DNA from: Atherix ibis
Taxonomy: Eukaryota > Arthropoda > Insecta > Diptera > Athericidae
DNA: 64,000 nt
Assembly: GCA_958298945.1 (NCBI GenBank)
Contig: OY282607.1
Location: 78,174,868-78,238,867, forward strand
Reading direction: 5' to 3'
The position numbers were made by a program, and so were the translations under genes. Within the stretch, counting starts at the first letter, position 1. Each line of letters begins with the position of its first letter. Below the pieces are notes generated by a model. The model was not told the DNA's origin and ran no database searches. It worked only from the letters and a program-made list of their open reading frames with translations. Below, one piece after another: positions 23,887 to 36,300 of the stretch.

Positions 23887-25154
23887 CGAGGGTCATTCAA
23901 CAAGTACTTAGCCTACAAAAGAAAAACGAAAATTTTGGAAAGGTGGCAATTTATTTTTCCACATAATCTCCTTCAAGCTCGATACACTTGGCCCAGCGAT
24001 GCTCTAACTTTTTTAACCCGTCCAAAAAATACATTTTCTCGAGGGAAGCAAAATAGGCCTCCGTGGCGACGATGACCTCCTAATTCGACCCAAATCTATT
24101 CCCGGCGAGTGATTTTTTCAGGTTTGGAAACAAAAAGTAGTCACAGAGGGCCAAATCTGGAGAGTACGGTGGATGGGGCAGCAATTCGTAGCGCAATTCG
24201 ACCAATTTGGCCATGGCGACGGCGGAGGTGTGAGCCGGCGCGTTGTCGTGGTGGAACAACACTTTTTCCTTCGCAAAGCGAGGCTGCATTTTCTTCAATT
24301 CGACGTCAAAGCGTCAGCATAGTAGCGCCCCGTGATTGTTTTACCCTTCTCGAGGTAATCGATGTGGATCACACCTTGTGAATCCCAGAAAACGGTGGCC
24401 ATCACCTTTCCGGCCGATCGAACACTCTTCGCCTTCTTCGGAGCACGTTCGCCGGGTGAAGTCCACTGTTTCGACTGTTCCTTGGTCTCTGGTATGTACC
24501 AGTGAATCCATGTTTCGTCGACGGTCACGAAACGACGCAAGAACTTCGCTGGATTGGTCTCACGTCGCCAATGTGGTCTCACGGTTGCGCTTGTTTTCCG
24601 GTGTGAGCAAACGCGGCACCCACCGCGCCGACAGCTTTCTCATGCCCAGTTCTTCGTGTAGAATATGATGCACCGTTCCTACTGCGATGCCCACAGTCTC
24701 AGCTATCTCGTGAACCTTCAATCGACGGTCTGCCAACACGAGATCGTGGAGTTTTTTAACGTTTTCCTCCGTAGCAGCCGTTTTCGGGGCACCTGGGCGT
24801 GACTCATCAAAAACCGACGTGAGGCCACGAACAAACTCGTTGAACCAATTCTTGACGGTCGCCATCGAAGGAGAAGAGTCGCAATACACAGCATCCAAGC
24901 GATCTTTGATTTCGCTGCGCGTTTTCCCTTCCAAAAACAAGAATCTAATCACCGAACGATATTGTTCTTTTTCCATTTTTGTGCAACCGACCGACACGCT
25001 CGCTTTCAAACGATCTCAAAACAAAACTAATGAAGGGAATCGACTGAAACTTTGACAGTAGGCTATTAAAAGAATGTACTGCACGATGGTAAATTTTTTT
25101 TGTGACAGCAGTTCCATCGGGCGGTGAGGCTAATTACTTGTTGAATGACCCTCG
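23887..25154 (-). mobile_element. Nearly full-length mariner, GC-richer than its surroundings
   Basis: 1268 bp. The left end CGAGGGTCATTCAACAAGTA and right end (same sequence inverted) match over 27 of the first 28 bases, and both are flanked by TA (23885-23886 and 25155-25156). The interior is clearly GC-richer than the host DNA. The encoded transposase is described separately. End sequence and size indicate a complete mariner with only small lesions, probably a late arrival compared with the other copies here. Confidence 0.9.
23951..24975 (-). pseudogene. Mariner transposase pseudogene (two frameshifts, one stop)
   Basis: It cuts and pastes the surrounding element. The ATG at 24975 starts MEKEQYRSVIRFLFLEGK. 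The N-terminal helix-turn-helix region continues to KLSARWVPRLLTPENK (about 130 residues). A frame change near 24575 follows, then FLRRFVTVDETWIHWY (first Asp), FWDSQGVIHIDYLEKGKT, and a second frame change near 24300 from a missing A. The third piece has HHDNAPAHTS (second Asp) and YSPDLALCDYFLF (third Asp). Exactly 34 residues separate the last two Asp, the DD34D spacing of mariner. An in-frame TAG follows AGNRFGSN near 24082, and the frame then continues through EVIVATEAYFASLEK to a final stop at 23951. All catalytic residues are present, but the gene is broken. Confidence 0.9.
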
Positions 25155-25311
25155 TAGGACTTTTTTTTGGAAAATATTATTACATATACATATATATAAG
25201 TTTATATAAACGATAATGATTTATCTAATTTGTTATCTTTGTTCTTATAATCTTTACTTTTTAATGCATATTTGCATGGCTGTGCCAAAACTGGTTTGCA
25301 AAATTACGATC

Positions 25312-26224
25312 CGGCAATTTTGATCTCGAAGCTGATGAAGACACAATAAAGCATTACAATTGATGCAAACCGGCGAATAACAACTCATGAGATCGCTGAG
25401 AGATTAAATTTATCGAATACGACCGTTTATGATTATTTGAATCAGCTAGGTTTAATATCAAAGCTCGACATATGTGTTCCTTATCTTCTTACGGAAAAAA
25501 ATTTGTGCCGTCGCATTGACGTTTGTGATTTGCTTCTCAAACGCCAAAAAAATGATCCATTTTTGAGGTGTATCATCACTGGGAACGAGAAATGGGTTAT
25601 CTACAACAAAGTTAAGAGCAAAAGATCCTGGAGTAGAAAAATGAACCGGCTCAAAACACTTCGAAAGCCAATATTCATCAAAAAAAGGTTATGCTACCTG
25701 TTTGGTGGGATTTCAAAGGAATCGTTTATTTTGAGCTCCTACCGAACAACACAACTATCAATTCTGAAGTGTACTGTCATCAGTTGGACAAATTGAATAA
25801 TTCACTTAAAGAAAAAAGGCCAGAATTGGTCAATAGGAAAGGTATAGTGTTCCAACAGGATAATACGAAACCACTTACAAGTTTGACCACTTGGCAAAAG
25901 CTTTTAGAGCTTGGATGGGATATACTGCCATACCCACCATACTCTCCAGACTTAGCCACTTCATTTGTTCCGGTCTCTACAAAAATTTTTAGACGGTAAA
26001 ACGTTTAATTCAAATGAGGAGGTCAAAAATCACTTGGATCAGTTTTTTGCCAGCAAAGAACAAAAATTTTATGAGCCTGGAATCATGCTACTGCCAGAAA
26101 AATGGCAAAGAGTATTGGATCAGACAGGACAATATTTATTTGAATAAAATATTAATTCACTATAAGAAAATCGTCTTTAATTTTTATTTAAAAAAAAAAC
26201 GAAATTACTTTCCGAGCAACCCAA
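25312..26224 (+). mobile_element. Mariner element, copy 3 (5' truncated, dead)
   Basis: Same family as 1346 and 10130. The 5' inverted end is missing; homology starts near 25312 and has a ~30-bp deletion relative to copy 1 just afterwards. The 3' end reads GAAATTACTTTCCGAGCAAC and ends CCAA at 26224, followed by TA. Sense transposase pieces include LCRRIDVCDLLLKRQKND (25500-25550), ITGNEKWVIYN (first Asp position altered to Asn, near 25580), QQDNTKPLTS (25855) and YSPDLATSFVPVS (25940). It shares with copy 1 the same loss of the third-Asp segment, and ends with an LLPEKWQRVLDQTGQYLFE C-terminus. Confidence 0.85.
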
Positions 26225-27417
26225 TATTATGATGACACACATAGCATAAAATTATATTTTTAAATTAAATTATATACAATTGATAATATTATTATTAACA
26301 ATATTTGAGTTTAGTCTAATTAGAATAATTAATGAAACACTAAAATTTCTCTATCTTAAAATAGAGAAACTTTTGTATTAAAATCTATTGTTCTATATTT
26401 GTAAACAAAAATCATTTTGCTTAAAAAAGTTAAAAAATCAACAAAAAAATTGTATGAACTTATTCGTAAAAATACTTTTATAAAAAATAATCAAAAATGA
26501 TCTTAATAAGAAAAATTATTTTACAATAATTTTAAATTATTGTAAAAGATAAAAGTATTGAAAAAGTACCATAATAAATTTTAACAATAAACGCTATTAA
26601 ACGAGAAGAACATAATCGTTTTTCCTTAAAGAAGAAAATCATTCAAATTAGGTGATAAGAATCGTTCGTGTTTTCTATCCATTCACTATTGCACTTTCAA
26701 TGCAAATCCATTTTTTCTTTACTCTTTTGGTTATTGTACTTTTTAAATAAAGTGTTAAAAATGATATTTTTATAAATTGAGCATGACAAAAATAAAAATC
26801 AAACACGAAAAATAATTGAAATATTGTTGAGTAATTTATTCTGATACTTTTAATAAATTGCATTAAAAACCTATTGTCTTCATTTTCCTGATCAAAATAA
26901 ACTACTTATAAACAAAAATAAATCAAAAAAAGTATATATTTTTATACTTGTACCAGCAATAGTAAAACACCTTAAGTAAACTGTATACCAACAGAAAAAA
27001 AATATCAAAAAATATAAGGTAATAAAACTAACAAGTTTCATTCACAATTCCAACAATTCCCACATAACGTAAAATCTTTTTGATCGCGTGATTTGTCCAT
27101 AAAAATAACTTGTCGTTTTTATTCGATATCAAAAATTACTTTACACAAAAAACTACACTTATTTTTGTCTGCTAGTCTTTTTTAGCCATAAAACCATATT
27201 TTATGCAAAAAACAACTGTATATTTAAATAGTGTTGCTATATAGTCAACAATAAGACTATTGTATTGAATTTAAAAACGGAGTTAACCTAAAGTATTAAA
27301 ACTAAGATATGGTATTATAAATAAAATACGAAAACCATATTTAAATCTTACATTTACTACTGGCGATAATATTAACGAACGTTCTAAAAGCCAGCTACAT
27401 ACATTAGCACATATATA
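26225..27417. other. AT-rich spacer
   Basis: No supported gene. Only low-complexity frames are present. Confidence 0.5.
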
Positions 27418-28283
27418 GGGTTTTCCAATAAGAGTGATATGATTTCTAAGTGACGTTTCGGCCATTTGTAATATGTCATGATCTGTCTTTTTTTTTCATT
27501 ATATTCAGTAATGTTTACAATTCATCATGGAGAGGTATACGCAAGAACAACGTTTACAAATTATTCAATTTTAGTATGAAAATAATCGTTCTCCAATTGC
27601 AACTTTTCGTGCGCTCACTTTCATCTGAGTGGTGCGGTAAATAAACAAAACTGTCGATTCTGGTGCGATAAAAATCCATAAATTATTCATGAACACCCAT
27701 TACATTCACCTAAATTGACAGTTTGGTGTGGTTTTTGGTCTGGTGGAATCCGTTACTGTCAATGGAGAGCGGTATAGATCGATGATAACTAACTTTTTAT
27801 GGCTGAAATTGGAAGATGTTGATCTTGACAACATCTGGTTCCAACAAGACGCGGCTACGTGCCACACAGCACGTGGAACAACCGAATTATTGCGAGAAAA
27901 GTTTAGAGATTCGATTATTTCAAGAAATTGTGACATTGAATGACCTCCAAGAAGTTGTGATTTAACACCATTAGACTATTTCTTGTGGGGTTATTTGAAG
28001 TCATTAGTCTTTAGCAATAAACCATAATCTCTTCAAGCTTTAGAAGTCAATATTGAACGTGCTATTCATGACATACGACTTGATTTAGTGGAAAAAGGGC
28101 TCGAAAATTGGGTTCATCGAATTCGTTCCTGCAAAAGAAGTCGTGGAGGCCATTTGAATGGCGTTTTATTCAGAACTTAATTGTATCGATTGTACTTCAC
28201 ATTAAATAAAAAACATTTCAATTTCCTTAACAATTAGTGTGTTTTTTAAAAAAAGAAATCATATCATTTTTTTGGAAAACCCT
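27418..28283 (+). mobile_element. Deletion derivative of a DD41D-type mariner (rosa-like), copy 1
   Basis: It starts AGGGTTTTCCAATAAGAGTG after TA and ends TTTGGAAAACCCT before TA; length 866 bp. The N-terminal codons read MERYTQEQRLQIIQF near 27525 and PIATFRA, then a large deletion, then TVNGERYRSMITNFLW (27755), LDNIWFQQDAATCHTARGTT (27820), CDLTPLDYFLWGYLKSL (27965), ALEVNIERAIHDIRLDLVEK (28040) and RSRGGHLNGVLF (28140). Counting from the Asp in QQD to the Asp in LDYF gives 41 residues between, unlike classic DD34D mariners and matching what I recall of the rosa lineage of tephritid flies. The first-Asp region is deleted and several stops occur. Confidence 0.85.
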
Positions 28284-29046
28284 ATATATATATACAATAT
28301 ATATTCAATAGATTCTACTATTCCTAATTATATGATTAGTCATTGGTGGTAAATTTCTTTTACAACTTAGATGTACCTAAATAATTAAAATGTACATTGA
28401 GACAGCATACAAACTATACTGCATTAACACTAATAATATGAGTAGATACGGACACTCATCCCAGTAGGAAATCGAGTTATTCTACGATTGACTGCTAAGA
28501 AGCCAATAGCTATATGCTTCCATTATGCATTCCAATAAATGTTTTCTTTTACATGTAAGACATAAACATTATTTTTTTTCTTACGTCCTCGAATTATATT
28601 ATCAAACTTAATCTTACTACCTTACTTTCAGAACAAGTGGTTCCATCTTTATGTGAATTTTATAAAGGAAAGCAAAACTTTTAAATTCACCATTAACGAA
28701 GAAGATAATCGTTCCTAAAAATCACCGAAATTTTATTATTTTTACTTAGTACCATTTAGTTTTATTTAAGACACAATTCAGTATAAGATTTTTTCTTTTT
28801 GACTTCTTAGATCATTTCTAGTAGAAGTGGTTCCAGTTTATGACGAAAAACCGAGTACTTCTAAATTGATCACTTTCCTACTGGGATATTATTATTAGTT
28901 TGCGCCCATTATATACTCATTAACTATAATGTTATTAACTTATTCTAATAAATAATAAATATCTAAAAATGTTTTTAATACCTATTTAACTATTTTTCTA
29001 TACAACGATTATATACAATATACACATATATTTTGTTATTTAGCAT
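28284..29046. other. AT-rich spacer, possible 3' flank of a minus-strand gene
   Basis: No coding frame seen. If the exon ending at 29047 is real, the start of this stretch on the minus strand would be its 3' untranslated region. Confidence 0.4.
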
Positions 29047-30657
29047 TTACCAATTCAAATGTTTTCTTTTAAATAAATCCAAGCGATTAAGCGTTTTAGT
29101 AAATTCTGTTTTAGATAAATTGATGTGTTCGTCATTTGATGCTTTTAAACGTAACGAAAATTTATTTGAGCTATCACTTTGAAAAAAAAAACAAAAAAAA
29201 ACAAAAATATTATTTAAATACATTAAAAACAAAATCAACTTTCTAATAAATAATATATTTTTTTATATATATGTAATGAAATTCAAAATGAATTAATTTT
29301 TTTTTCATTATTTTTAATGCAAACGTTATAAATTTTTTTTTTAAATTTGAAAATTTTAAATACTTACTTTGAATTTGTATGATCCGATGAAGGCATATTT
29401 AATGGATTATTTCTGTAAAATTAAGTTCAATAAGATAAATTATGATTTTTCTTAAACTTATTGTTTATTATTGGATTTATTTTTCTATGTATAGTTTTTT
29501 TTTTCTAACTGATAGAATAAGCGAACAACATACAAACAATATAGCTTAAAGGCTCTATCGTAAAATGGCGTCTTTTCTTTTTGAATGATCATCAATAAGC
29601 TTCAAATTGCAGGCATGACACAATTTGCAGGCATTACAAGTAAAAAATCATATGGCGAAGTACATTTAACTGCATCGGAGCTGATATATTCGATTTGAAT
29701 CTGTATTAGAACCTGACTTGTGGTTTGAATCTTTGGAACAACGAAGAGAAGTGATATATTTTTTATATCTGGTATACAAAGTCATTTTTTTTAAATAATT
29801 TTTTATTTAAAAAAAATGACTTTGTATATTAAAGTCTTTGTGTTTTGTAGATTTTTTATAAGCCTAACCGTTATCGTGTACTCAACGGTCGAAATTAGCC
29901 CAGTTTTTAAACGGCGTAGCAAAGACAAAACCCAGAATCTCTCAAGAGCATGACTTCAAGTATTGCTGGATTGAATATTTACTTTGTTTGTCAGAATTAT
30001 AGAAAAAACTTCACATTCATCTCATTTTCAATACATTTATTTAAATTATGCACTTCTGTAATTATTCTTACTTACATTAACGAATAGGAAAAATTCTTAC
30101 AATCTTATTTTCTATCATTAAAACAAACAAAAAACACATTTTATGGAAATGATATTTTTTAGTAAGCAAATTCTCTATGTTTTTTGACCATTATTTATAC
30201 ACTCCCATATAATTTTGGAGAAAGGTGGTGGAGGGGGGGGGATGTATAACTTACTTAAAATAAGCTGTTTCATATTACAATATTGATTTAATTTATCATC
30301 CAGATTTTACTTAAAAAAAACAACTTTTCTAAAATTTTATGAATTGAAAATATGATCAGATATAGTAGACTACGGCTGTAAGGTTTAAGTTTTGCTTCTA
30401 TGGTCCACATTATACTATTTAAGTTTTGTTGCAATTGAACTGCGTTACGATTGAAGCAAAATTGGATAAACTCTTGTGTGCCGACAACCACATATATTTA
30501 TTCTGATTCTAAAAATGAACTCTAGTACTAGTTTTTTTCTTTAATCAACGAAATGCATTAAACAATTCTTTATAAATACGATAATCTTCAGATCCGTCGA
30601 CAATTTGTTGACTCTCATATTCCCGATTTAATTTTTTCCTACCACATAAGATAATTT
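29047..30657 (-). CDS. Putative small gene of unknown function, several exons
   Basis: I do not recognise this protein. The best evidence is on the minus strand. A terminal exon at 29176-29047 (charged, ending FKRKHLNW-stop) follows a pyrimidine-rich acceptor. A 45-nt exon at 29412-29368 (NNPLNMPSSDHTNS) lies between TTTTACAG and a textbook GTAAGTA donor, and joins the last exon in phase. Further upstream, 30472 down to about 30320 reads FIQFCFNRNAVQLQQNLNSI and MWTIEAKLKPYS. A stretch at 30657-30550 reads EIILCGRKKLNREYESQQ and DGSEDYRIYKELFNAF. The upstream donors are weak (GTTGAT, GTTGTT), so the chain linking these pieces is uncertain and no start codon was found. Codon content looks protein-like rather than random AT. 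It could also be a decayed gene. Confidence 0.35.
29773..29828. repeat. Perfect hairpin: 26-bp arms, 4-nt loop
   Basis: The left arm 29773-29798 (starting TATACAAAGTCA) is perfectly repeated in inverse at 29803-29828, with loop TTTT at 29799-29802. Part of the stem is an A/T run, but the ends are not low complexity. It lies within what would be an intron of the putative minus-strand gene. Confidence 0.85.
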
Positions 30658-32058
30658 CTTGTATAAAATCGAGTTTTTTTTTATGTCAACTATTGTATGT
30701 CCTTGTTTATCATATTTGTTTCTTATGAAAATACTGCATTCCCACTATAAGACTTGATTTTTATTTTCTGATTATAATACCTACAATATATAAGATAAAA
30801 ATTACTGGTACGTGGTGCACGAAAGGCTTTTTTTCATAAAACTAATTTTTATCAACAAGCAATATAGTGTAATCTTCTTAAAAAATTCTAAAAAAAAAGG
30901 AAATTTTAATTTATCGTATTAGAAAATGATCCCTATTATAATATTTGAAATATTGCCGTGTTCATAGCAAAGAGAAATTAATTTTTATTATAAATAACGT
31001 CACATCATAAATTTTGCACATAATCACTGTGTCGACAGACAGCATATTTCATGAAAATTTAAATCTCACCAAAAATTATTCCATTATCTTTTACCTTGTA
31101 TAAATTTTTTTTAAGAAATACTTATGCTTGTGAAAGTTTTGCTTTAACATTGCATCGAAATTATAGAACATGATTGATTAGTTCCGTTAGTAATAAGTAC
31201 ACTCAATGAACTCTGAAGTAAGAGAATTATTTGATTAAAATAGTACACAGCTAAGATAGTATTTTTTTTTATTATTTGTTGTCAATAATATTCATGCTGT
31301 ACAGAATTAACCGTAGCCAATGGTTTATTCCTTAAGACTGAACTACTTAATCTATAAGCAAATTAAACTTGGCGAAAAGTTCATTTCCAATCGCAAAATA
31401 TTATTGCTTGGTTGTCACAGATACTGCACGGAGTTTGTCTTATTCGAAAGCAACAAATTTTAACCTTTCGCACCAGAACACTGTATAACGTACATTGTCA
31501 AAAAAAAAACAAATATATCTAAAACCAATTTATAATCGTACCTTTAGGCTTTATGATTTAGTTGTTCAACTCTTGTACGTGCGTGTTGCATTATTGAAAC
31601 TATTATTAAACTTTTATTTTCTATAAAGCATAGACGACACTTGTACTTGTACTTTGATTCGCTTTATAACACATAGTGTAACAGTGGCAAAATACTACTC
31701 GTATATAAGTAATATCTTCATATGTCATGTTATTCACCGAATTTCTTTTATCCTTTTCTATTGCCTTTCACTCGACATATTCAATAATTCACTCTAAAAA
31801 TCCAAAATAAAAAGTTTTTGATTTTTTTTTCGTTCGTGGGTGACAACTACAATATGTAGTTCTCATTCTTTATCAAAAAGTTTTGATTTATTTTGTTGTA
31901 TGATAAAATAGGTATTTTTACAATATGCACGCGAGCAATACCCGTGTTTGGTTTGTCTACTATGGGGGCTCATTAAAGTATATTGTTTTCTAGACATAAA
32001 TATTATAATTTTCTATGAAATATCAATAAATCAATAGTGTTTTTTTTTTCCTTTTCAG
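30658..32058. other. AT-rich region, no supported gene
   Basis: I found no further exon that extends the putative minus-strand gene, and no transposon ends. Confidence 0.45.
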
Positions 32059-32277
32059 ATATGGAGAAGGACTTTTTTGGCGCCCAACTTTAATATAATT
32101 AAAGCATTACAACTATTTCGATTTATTTGTTTTTTTGTCGAATGTATTGAAAAAGACAATTTACAAATCAACCGTGAGAATATGATTGCCAGAATAAAAT
32201 ATGCCACCACATTGTGTCGTTCTCATCAAAAATTATCTCACCACCCTCCCCAAGTATGCACAGTTCCAATCTATTAA
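32059..32277 (+). other. Open frame after a good 3' splice site, possible terminal exon
   Basis: A run of T/C followed by TTTTCAG at about 32050-32058 precedes a 72-codon open frame. It begins IWRRTFLAPNFNIIKALQLF and ends SHHPPQVCTVPIY-stop. It has Cys and His residues and a fairly protein-like C-terminus, but I recognise no family and see no upstream exon. Low confidence. Confidence 0.2.
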
Positions 32278-32699
32278 GAAACGATCAATGGGAAACAGTT
32301 GTTATACAAATGAAATAAAATAAAAAGTACTGAACCTACCTGAAAACGCACAAGGAATTATGAAAAATTAGAAACTAAATAGTTTTTTTTATTGTTTCAC
32401 AAAAAAAAGGATATTTATTAGCTTGGAGTTATATTCTAGTCCAACTGTATAATAACTAATATATTAATCAAGGACTTTCATATCTGATTCGTAGCTAAAT
32501 GATTACGCCTTAATTATAATTTTATTTGTTTTTATTGGAAAATGAAATATTTCTGATCTAATATCATATTTATTTGCATTTCATACTTATCACAATTCAT
32601 ATGAGCAAATTTTAGAAAAATCCAGTATGGATTCTTGCATTTATCATGAAGTATTTAAAAAAAAAAAAAAAACTTTTAATTTTTTAGAATAATTTTACA

Positions 32700-33350
32700 T
32701 TCAAAGGATCCAGTTTTAGAATAATTTCTCATTCAAAGGTAGTTTCCCTCAGCAGCTATACATTGGCGGGCGCTTTATTTCCACTCTGTTTGATAGAAGA
32801 CTTCAACTGGAATTGCATTCAGCTCCTTCCTTACACATATTTGAATGTTATGGAAAAATGCTAAAATAAAGATCAAGTGAATCCCTTTTTGCGACAAAAA
32901 CTCCTTGACGAATTTTGCGGAAAAACAACAACCAAAAAAACACAAGCGGTTAATTGGTATGATGATGTGTTTTTGCGGATGCAATTCATACGATTCCCCG
33001 AATGATGCATGGTACAGAAAGCCTAGCAATGCTTTAAGGGTGCGAGCCCTGAAATTCTGGTAGTTGTACCTACGGTAACTCAAAAAGAAGATCGTTCCAA
33101 ATTCAGAATAATCTGTTTTAAATGCGAACTCGGGGTCAGGGGCCACCTATTCTTCAGCAGACCGGTTTAACATTGTCAAAACAATAAGGACTTCCAAGAA
33201 TGGGCCTTGACTATTGGCGTAGTTTTCGAGGTGGCTGTGGGTTTTAAATGCATGCAGCCAGCTAGGACGCAGTCTGAGGCTCAGACGTTGGAAAGTTTCG
33301 CACGTTTTCCAATAAGTTCCATCGATTTTCCTATTATAATCCACACATAT
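32700..33350 (-). pseudogene. Decayed open frames, perhaps an old mariner-like transposase
   Basis: Minus-strand frames 33344-33147 and 33146-32775 are less AT-rich than the neighbourhood. The second contains KFVKEFLSQKGIH, then HNIQICVRKELNAIPVEVF and YQTEWK, followed after a stop by RQCIAAEGNY. This order resembles the C-terminal part of mariner-type transposases with the YSPDL region deleted (my inference). The upstream portion gives no recognisable motif, and no terminal repeats were found. Confidence 0.3.
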
Positions 33351-36300
33351 GCTTAACTTAAACGTGAGGGTGGGTGAATTGAATGAAGAAAGTCGTAAAA
33401 AAACGTCTGCCTCGTAGGGTACAACTAATAGGCTTACGTACCTCTTAGGTTAAACACAGGAAGAGCGCACGTAGAGAATGACGCAAGAAACCTCTTTTTG
33501 CGAGAATGAGCATTTGAAGGACTTCTCTATAAAAAAAACACTGGCAACAGCTCCCACTAATTCCACATTTCCATTAGGTTTGTCTTCCACTATTTCTCGG
33601 CTTTCCAAAAATGTTTTACGCTACCAAAAAACTTTTTCAGTTGATAAAGAATATTCCCCACAAACTCGTTTTAACTTTTCGTAAGTCGAACTCGCGGATT
33701 CCCTAAACTTACTACTAAAACACATTTTCACTTATCACAGCTCCATAAGGTCGCATAGTTACCGGACCAGGTTAACGCTTGCACTCCACCTCTAGAAGGC
33801 ACTATCATACAATCTGTGTAGAGGGGAAGTTTGCATTGTTGCCAGATCTTCTTCTTCTACATCTCATATATTTATGATTACTTCTAGTACAAAATTTTGT
33901 ATTTAAAATTTGAACAATTTCGAATTAAAAAAAAGAAGTTTTACTCTATTATCGACTGCTAATAATTTTATAAATACTTTCTCCATTAAAAAAAAGAAGA
34001 AAAGATTTTTCACATACACAATGTATGTTTGTCGATTTTAAATAATAGCTAACAATTCTTCAACTAATAAAATCCACAAATATCTTTAATTGTACTATTT
34101 ACAATGTTTTGGGTAAACCCTAAATAAATATTCTTGGAATTCACTTAATCAATCTTCACAAACAACCACAAATTGAAATGGTATTTGTTCGCTTAAGCTT
34201 TTTTCCAAAACTTTTAATTTTTTTTATTTCACACCTTTTTTTGTTAAATATACAATAACATTTTTATTTAACACAAAATTTATTCAAATATGCGAATTAG
34301 AAAAATATTAAATTTTTTTAAATATTTAATTAAATATTGTAAATTCCTAACAATAAAATAAATATTTTATAGCAAAATATCACAGGTTTATTGTTAAAGT
34401 TTAATTCAATTAAATAATTAATAACAACAACAATAAAATAAAACAATTACTTTTTTAATATCTTCTCTTTCATTATAATCGATAAATGATGGCAAAACTA
34501 TTTTACAAGTCAAATTCAATAACCGAACACGGGCATGTGTACATTTACAGTTCACGGGAGTACAACTTTTGTTATTCTGTCAACTCAAAAATAAGCGTAT
34601 AAAATTCCCCGAAAATTTTATTCTGATCAGAGTTAAAAAAAAACTATACAAGCCATTACGACTTTGACTTGTAAACAAGCAAACAATTATATGGAAACGC
34701 ACTTCTAAATATGTTTCTTCAATATTATCGATTCGTAAATGGGTTAATGCCACTCTCTGTTCGAACAGGTTAATAAACAACCACAAAGTAGTATTAATAA
34801 GACAAAAGTCAAGACACTATGATAACTATACTAATTATAGTGCCTTGTTAAGTTTCGGTTTTTGATTTAGTTTCGAATTTTAATGGTTCACGGCTTCTAC
34901 GGTTACTGATGCAAAGAAAAAAGAAGAAGAAGAAATTCTGCGTACAACTTATTGTATAACGGAAAAAACTCTTTAGCTAGTTCAGCATTTTACACTATCA
35001 CAATACGTACTTATTGTTATTACTATTAGTATTCAAGAAAAATACTCTACTTTTGTATACTCATAACAATATATTATTTACAGTCAAATCAGTCACGAAC
35101 GATGATCCGCAGTTCTGCGTTTTCTTATCTTTTTATACTACATAATGCACAATATGCTAATGAGCGATTTAATAATAACATCAAAAATGGCGAACGATTT
35201 ATTTATATGCTCGTATAATTATATTGTAATATTATTTAAAAAGTTTCGAATTCCAAAGTAGATAAAATGCATAACTATTTTCTACCACAACTGTATAAAT
35301 TCATAACTAAACCGAACTTGGTAAAAGTTTGTAAAAGTTATATTTTTTTACTCAAGAAACAATACCCTTACTACTACTTATTTACAAAACTGTACCAATT
35401 AACGATTTAATATATTCGCTCATTCTTTTAAAAATAAAACAATTGAATATTTTTCTATCTTCATTAAATAAATATTGATTATTATTACAATGATCAAACT
35501 TGATAACAATGAGCGTCGTAATATGAAAATGACATCCGGTAGAAAAGACCGTTTCCGACTAATCGAGCGAAAAATAATGGCAACAAGCGATGAGTGAATT
35601 CAAAAGATTGCGTAAAAATGCGAACTTCGATCTGGAAAATAATTTTAGAATTCAATATGTTCCCTTACACTGACAACAGCACACTGACAGAAATGACCAA
35701 TCATCAGATGCGAATATACTCATTTACGTTAACACAATGCATGTGTCTAATGATCAAAGAATTTTGCAGTTTTGCAGTCAAGTTAATCGAACATGTGCAA
35801 TTTCCTCTTGTAATGAACAACTTACAAGTATATTTTGGGATATGAGCAATATCCGAAGACAAAACATAGACCAAATGACTGACTCCCTTTTGGTTGTTGG
35901 GCTTTTTCTTATTCAACAATACACACCATACACGTAACATTCCATTTGGTCTGATTGGCTTTTCTATTTTATGTACGAGTACAATTGCGGTGGCAAGTGT
36001 AAATAAAAAGATCACAAGTAAAACTGCATTTTTATTTAAACATTTTTATTATTTAAATTTCTATCTATTGAATCACTAACTTCTGTGATCAAAAATAAGT
36101 GCAGTTTGAACAGAATTTTAAGAGCAGAATTATTTGAATTCTCTCTTTTCTTACACGGCGACTTTGTATGGAGGATGAATCCGCTCTTCCATTACACGGC
36201 CACATAAAAGTGGAGGATGAATTACGCTATCAGTTTTTCCAACAGTTTCAACATTATAATATATACTCGTGATCTATTGGATGAGGCTCTAGTCAACGAT

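Noticed and set aside
32775..33146. Possible Gypsy integrase, from the FVKEFLSQKGIH motif
   Set aside because: The following HNIQICVRKELNAIPVEVF and CIAAEGNY words fit a decayed mariner-type C-terminus better, and no retroviral-type domains or LTRs are nearby; listed only as a decayed transposase candidate.
35704..36079. Frames with a signal-peptide-like hydrophobic stretch
   Set aside because: Hydrophobic content is expected in T-rich DNA, and both strands give open frames; no supporting feature.
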